Shown here: piece by piece, positions 4,058 through 7,343 of the stretch
Position numbering within the stretch: position 1 is the first letter of the stretch
How the letters are laid out: each line of letters opens with the position of its first letter
Assembly (NCBI GenBank): GCA_964370855.1
Contig: CAYJMF010000173.1
Location: 1 to 7,343, forward strand
Reading direction: 5' to 3'
Origin: JAKLKS01 sp964370855
GTDB taxonomy: Bacteria; Planctomycetota; JAJSAM01; JAKLKS01
DNA: 7,343 nucleotides
The notes under the pieces: generated by a model
Told to the model about the DNA's origin: nothing
Databases searched by the model: none
What the model saw: the letters and a program-made list of their open reading frames with translations, nothing else
Made by a program: the position numbers and the translations under genes

Positions 4058-5266
4058 TTGGGCACCTCGACGTGGAGAGTCCGCGCCTTCCTCGCCGCGG
4101 CGTTGGTGGCGGCGGCGCCGCTGGCCTCCGCCCTCGCCGAGGAGCCGCCGGCCCTTCCGCCGGTTCCCGCTCCCGCTCCTGCGCCCGCTCCCTCCCCTCC
4201 GCCGAAGGATCCGGCGCCCGTGGCGATCACCTTCTCCGAGGACCGCGTCGAGTCCCCCGACGGGTGGGTCGTCTGGTACTACCCCGTGAACTTCGTGGAT
4301 CCCGCCATCCTGCGCACCGAGCTCGAGCAGTGGAAGACGAAGGACGCGAAGGTCGCGCCCATGGCGGGTGCCATGGGGACCCCCGGCAACATCCTCCGCA
4401 TCCAGGAGCGGCGGGAGAACATCCCCATCCTCGAGAAGATGCTGGAGGTCCTCGACCAGCCGCAGCCCCAGGTCCTCGTCAAGGCGAAGCTCGTGGAGAT
4501 CACCTACTCCGGAAGCCTCGAGTGGGGCGTGGAGACCACCTACGCCGCCCCCTCGGAGACCTTCTTCCAGGGGGCGGGGGCGATCTTCAACCCCGACGCC
4601 TACCTCAACTCCAGCATCGCCCGCCCCTTCCAGGGGACCACCGTCACCGGGGGGTTCCAGGGGGAGAGCGCGGTGCGCTACGGCAACCTCGACATGATCA
4701 TCCGGATGCTCAAGAACGCCGGAAGGGCGGAGATCCTCGGCGAGCCCAACATCCTCGCCACCCAGGGGACGGTGGCCACCATCAAGGCCGGCGAGGACGT
4801 CCCCATCCAGAAGTCGAACCTCCAGGGGAACTCCCTCGTCGTCTCCACGGAGTTCAAGGAGACGGGCATCGTCCTCAACATCACCCCCCAGCTCATCGGG
4901 AGGGACGCCGTCCGCATGGAGCTGGAGGAGACCTACTCCGCCGTGACCGGCTTCGTCGCCGGCCAGGGGGGCGTGGAGAACCCCGTCATCAACCGCCGCT
5001 CCGCCAAGACCACGCTCACCATCCGCGACGGGGCGACCCTCGTCGTGGGCGGGCTCCAGTCCACCCGGAAGATCGAATCGGAATCCGGGGTGCCCCTCCT
5101 CATGGACGTGCCGGTTCTCGGCTGGCTCTTCTCCACTCGCTCGAAGGAGGAGGTCAAGACGGAACTCTACTTCATGGTCACCCCGACCATCATCCGGGGC
5201 TCCTACTCCGAGGGGCTCATCCGGCCCCCCTCCGAGAAGGGCCGCCTGGAGCGTCTGGACAAGTAG
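4058..5266 (+). CDS. Short secretin (type II/III secretion system protein)
   Basis: This is an outer-membrane channel subunit of the GspD/PilQ superfamily. The 402-residue form starts at TTG 4058, with GGAG at 4047-4050 and a 7-nt gap; it begins MGTSTWRVR and has a signal peptide ending SALA near residue 27. An ATG at 3995 would add 21 Pro-rich residues before the signal and has a poorer ribosome site. A Pro/Ala linker (about 30-55) precedes one secretin N-type ring domain (about 70-135, VVWYYPVNFVDP to EKMLEVLDQP). The beta-barrel secretin domain (about 138-385) follows, with the family signature VPVLGWLF (351-358) and TPTII (375-379). No lipobox is present. At about 400 residues it is shorter than GspD or PilQ and has only one obvious N domain. 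No ATPase, pseudopilin or inner-membrane platform gene lies nearby, so partners must be encoded elsewhere. It lies 99 nt after the Skp-like gene, probably in one transcript. Confidence 0.88.
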   Translation: MGTSTWRVRAFLAAALVAAAPLASALAEEPPALPPVPAPAPAPAPSPPPKDPAPVAITFSEDRVESPDGWVVWYYPVNFVDPAILRTELEQWKTKDAKVAPMAGAMGTPGNILRIQERRENIPILEKMLEVLDQPQPQVLVKAKLVEITYSGSLEWGVETTYAAPSETFFQGAGAIFNPDAYLNSSIARPFQGTTVTGGFQGESAVRYGNLDMIIRMLKNAGRAEILGEPNILATQGTVATIKAGEDVPIQKSNLQGNSLVVSTEFKETGIVLNITPQLIGRDAVRMELEETYSAVTGFVAGQGGVENPVINRRSAKTTLTIRDGATLVVGGLQSTRKIESESGVPLLMDVPVLGWLFSTRSKEEVKTELYFMVTPTIIRGSYSEGLIRPPSEKGRLERLDK

Positions 5267-5304
5267 GCGGGACCGCCCCCCGGGGGCACGATCCCGGGCC
5301 GGGC

Positions 5305-6495
5305 ATGCAGAACATCGTCCTCGACTCCCCCTACGTCCACGTCCCGCCGCGGCGCGGGCGGTTCTGGCCGGCGCTCCTGTTCCTGGTGGTCCCGCGGCTC
5401 CTTCGGAAGCGGTACGGCGTCGTCTCCGTCGAGGTCCGCGGCGTCGAGCGGCTCGCCGCGTCGCTCAGGGCCGGGGACGGCGTCCTCCTCGCCTCCAACC
5501 ACTGCCGCGACGAGGACCCCATCGTCCTCGCCACGGCCTGCCGCCGCGCCGGCACCCCCTGCTGGTTCATGGCGAGCCGCCACATCTTCGAGCAGGGCGT
5601 GGTGATGCCCTTCCTCCTCCCCCGTGTCGGCGCCTTCAGCGTCCACCGGGAGGGCACCGACCGGGCCGCCATCCAGACCGCCGTCTCCGTCCTCGAGGAG
5701 GCCGACCGCCCCCTCGTGATGTTCCCCGAGGGGCACATCACCCGCACCAACGACCGCCTCAACCCCCTCCAGGACGGCATCGCCCTCATCGCCCGCACCG
5801 CCGCGCGGCGGCGGGCGAAGCGGGAGCCGGCGGGGCGGGTGGTCGTCCACCCCGTGGCGGTCCGCTACCGGATCCGGGGGAGCGCCGACGGGGCCGTGGA
5901 CCGCCTCCTCGGGGAGATCGAGCACCGCCTCACCTGGAAGCCCCGCACCGGGCGGCCGCCGCTGGTGCGCATCCTCGCCGTCGGGGCGGCCCTGCTGGCC
6001 CTCAAGGAGATCGAAATCCTCGGCGCGGCCCGGGAGGGGGACCTCTCCGCGCGCCTCGCCGGCCTCGTGGACGCCCTCCTCGCGCCCCTCGAGCGGGAGT
6101 GGTGCGGCGGCTCCCGGTCCGGCCCGACCTACGAGCGGGTGAAGCGCCTCCGGACCCTCATCCTCGCGGGGATGATCGAGGGGGAGGTGGACGAGGCGGA
6201 GCGGGCCCGCCGGTGGAAGCAGCTCGCCGACATCTACCTCGCCCTCCAGTTCGCCCACTACCCCGGGGGCTACCTCGGCGGGGACCCGTCCCCGGAGCGC
6301 ATCCTCGAGACCGTGGAGAAGCTCGAGGAGGATCTGACGGACCGGGTCGGGAGGAACGCCGAGCTCGAGGCCGCGGTCACCGTGGGGGAGGCGCTCCCCG
6401 TGCAGCCGGAGCGGGGGGACCGGGGCGGGGAGGACCCGCTGCTCGCCGCCGTGGAGGGGGCGCTGCGCTCGATGCTCGGCATCGGGGCCCCGTGA
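5305..6495 (+). CDS. PlsC-type lysophospholipid acyltransferase with C-terminal extension
   Basis: The 396-residue protein has the acyltransferase motifs in order: NHCRDED (65-71, the HX4D catalytic pair H66 and D71), GAFSVHREGTDR (109-120), FPEGHITRTND (140-150) and a VVVHPVAVRYR strand near 180. Family members transfer acyl chains from acyl-ACP or acyl-CoA to lysophosphatidate or related acceptors at the inner membrane face. The hydrophobic helix at about 20-33 could anchor it. Typical PlsC is about 240 residues. Here about 180 further residues, helical and charged (AERARRWKQLADIYL, EKLEEDLTDR), have no family I recognise. The start ATG 5305 is 38 nt after the secretin stop. The ribosome site is weak (GGG-rich). 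Its stop overlaps the start of the next gene. Confidence 0.85.
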   Translation: MQNIVLDSPYVHVPPRRGRFWPALLFLVVPRLLRKRYGVVSVEVRGVERLAASLRAGDGVLLASNHCRDEDPIVLATACRRAGTPCWFMASRHIFEQGVVMPFLLPRVGAFSVHREGTDRAAIQTAVSVLEEADRPLVMFPEGHITRTNDRLNPLQDGIALIARTAARRRAKREPAGRVVVHPVAVRYRIRGSADGAVDRLLGEIEHRLTWKPRTGRPPLVRILAVGAALLALKEIEILGAAREGDLSARLAGLVDALLAPLEREWCGGSRSGPTYERVKRLRTLILAGMIEGEVDEAERARRWKQLADIYLALQFAHYPGGYLGGDPSPERILETVEKLEEDLTDRVGRNAELEAAVTVGEALPVQPERGDRGGEDPLLAAVEGALRSMLGIGAP

Positions 6496-7154
6496 CCCTC
6501 CCCCTCTGGGCCCTCCGGGGAGCCGTCGTCGCGGGCTCTCTCTCGCTCTGGTTCCTGACCCAGAGGCTGCTGGCCCGGCGCGGCCCGCCGCGGGAGGCGG
6601 GGGGCCCCCTCGAGGACGTCCTCCACGACGCCACGGCCCGCTGGAACGCGGCCCTCCATGCGCGGCCCGCGGCGGCGGACCGGCTCCTCCTCGGGAGCTC
6701 CCTCGTCATCGACCTCCTCGGGATCTGGATCCTCGCCTCGGCGATTTTCGGCCCTGGCTTCCGGCCCTTCCTCGGGCTCCTCCTCCTGTTCGCCCTCCGC
6801 CAGGTCTGCCAGGCCCTCTGCCCCCTGCCGCCGCCGCGGGGGATGATCTGGCGGGACCCCGGCTTCCCGACCCTGCTCGTCACCTACAGGACCACCGACG
6901 ACCTCTTCTTCTCCGGCCACACGGCCCTGGCCGTCTACGGCGCGGCGCTCCTCGGGACCGCCTTCGGCCCGGCGGGCGCCGCCGCGGGCGCGGGCCTCGT
7001 GCTCTTCGAGGTCGCCGTGGTGATCGTGCTCCGGGCCCACTACACGATGGACGTGTTCGCGGGCATCGTGACGGCGCTCCTCGTGCACCTCGCCGCCGGA
7101 GCCTGGGCGCCCGCCGTGGACCGCTGGCTCGCGGCCCTTCAGGCCGGCCTGTAG
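6492..7154 (+). CDS. PAP2_C / sphingomyelin-synthase-like membrane enzyme
   Basis: This 220-residue polytopic protein has hydrophobic segments near residues 5-22, 65-87, 93-105, 145-170 and 170-181, and again after 187. Its signature segments follow sphingomyelin synthases and the PAP2_C family. They are LRQVCQALCPLPPP (102-115, like the LPVP region), TDDLFFSGHTA (135-145) and RAHYTMDVFAG (181-191). H143, H183 and D187 correspond to the catalytic His-His-Asp triad. Known relatives move a phospho-head group between a phospholipid and a lipid alcohol such as ceramide or diacylglycerol, or hydrolyse it, on the outer membrane leaflet. Which of these applies cannot be read from sequence. The GTG start (6492) overlaps the upstream stop as GTGA, so translation is probably coupled to the acyltransferase. 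There is no separate promoter. The 3' end overlaps a convergent gene by 16 bp. Confidence 0.85.
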   Translation: MTLPLWALRGAVVAGSLSLWFLTQRLLARRGPPREAGGPLEDVLHDATARWNAALHARPAAADRLLLGSSLVIDLLGIWILASAIFGPGFRPFLGLLLLFALRQVCQALCPLPPPRGMIWRDPGFPTLLVTYRTTDDLFFSGHTALAVYGAALLGTAFGPAGAAAGAGLVLFEVAVVIVLRAHYTMDVFAGIVTALLVHLAAGAWAPAVDRWLAALQAGL

Positions 7155-7343
7155 GAGGCCGAACGGCGCTTGCCGCTGCGCTCCGCGAGGCCGCGGGCCA
7201 TGAGGTCCTCGAAGTCCCTGAGCCCCGTGCGGGTGGAGACGCCGGCCTCCTCGCACCACTCGCGGTTGGTGAGGGTGCCCCGCGCGCGCAGCAGCGCGAG
7301 GAGCCGGGCGGAGCGCTCCGGGAGCCCCGGGACGGCGCCCGCC
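7139..7343 (-). CDS. C-terminal winged-helix DNA-binding domain (5' part outside window)
   Basis: The minus strand translates from the window edge to TGA (7139-7141) as 67 residues. The pattern SARLLALLRARGTLTNREW, CEEAGVSTRTGLRDFEDL, MARGLAERSGKRRSASYRP is a typical winged helix: helix, helix, recognition helix ending in TRTGLRDFEDLMARGL, then a wing ending in a Tyr. Such modules close Fic-family proteins and AAA_4/Alba_2 ATP-binding regulators, and also occur alone in small regulators. The visible part does not decide between them. Codon use equals that of the neighbours. It overlaps the end of the membrane-enzyme gene on the other strand by 16 bp, with no terminator between them. Confidence 0.75.
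   Translation of the reverse strand, partial: AGAVPGLPERSARLLALLRARGTLTNREWCEEAGVSTRTGLRDFEDLMARGLAERSGKRRSASYRPA

Noticed and set aside
4072..5304. N-terminal extension of the acyltransferase frame through the secretin gene
   Set aside because: This part is out-of-frame secretin DNA translated as Arg/Gly/His/Pro-rich sequence. The acyltransferase begins at ATG 5305.
6099..6491. N-terminal extension of the PAP2_C-like frame
   Set aside because: It overlaps the acyltransferase coding region in another frame and is low-complexity. GTG 6492 gives a normal membrane-protein start.
1..7343. tRNA, rRNA, CRISPR array, transposase or integrase genes
   Set aside because: No cloverleaf, conserved rRNA segment, regularly spaced repeats or recombinase motifs were found by reading both strands.

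Overview
The window is very GC-rich, with C or G at most third codon positions. It carries genes expected of a cell with an outer membrane: a secretin, a Skp/OmpH-like periplasmic chaperone, a secreted-protein leader and lipid enzymes. A high-GC diderm, perhaps from the Planctomycetota or a similar uncultured lineage, fits best. That placement is inference from gene types and composition and was not checked by any search.

Layout. Positions 1-38 hold the last 11 codons of a plus-strand gene. Positions 39-457 carry no gene but hold a 46-nt cytosine tract and a strong 21-bp inverted repeat. A minus-strand pair follows, in transcription order: an XRE-type regulator (2942-2172), then a polytopic family-39-like glycosyltransferase (2070-496). 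A 36-bp repeat unit occurs three times around them: just 3' of the glycosyltransferase stop, inverted just 5' of its start, and just 3' of the XRE stop. The last two copies form a near-perfect 102-nt hairpin that fills the gap between the two genes exactly.

Upstream of the regulator, positions 2943-3514 form a dense control region. It contains a G6AG6 hairpin in the regulator's leader, two CTAAC-N2-GTTAG palindromes with one placed inside a sigma70-type promoter, a potentially structured transcript, a block of only about 50% GC with extreme G-over-C skew, a 19-nt tandem repeat and a sigma54-like promoter.

A plus-strand run follows: Skp-like protein (3515-3958), short secretin (4058-5266), PlsC-type acyltransferase with a long C-terminal extension (5305-6495) and a PAP2_C/sphingomyelin-synthase-like membrane enzyme (6492-7154). 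The last two overlap as GTGA. Together they suggest an envelope locus: a chaperone beside an outer-membrane channel, and an acyltransferase coupled to a head-group transferase or phosphatase. A convergent minus-strand gene encoding a winged-helix C-terminus (7139-7343) overlaps the end of the run and continues past the window edge.

The strongest leads are the repeat unit bracketing the glycosyltransferase, the control region at 2943-3514, and the lipid gene pair. No tRNA, rRNA, CRISPR array or transposase was seen.
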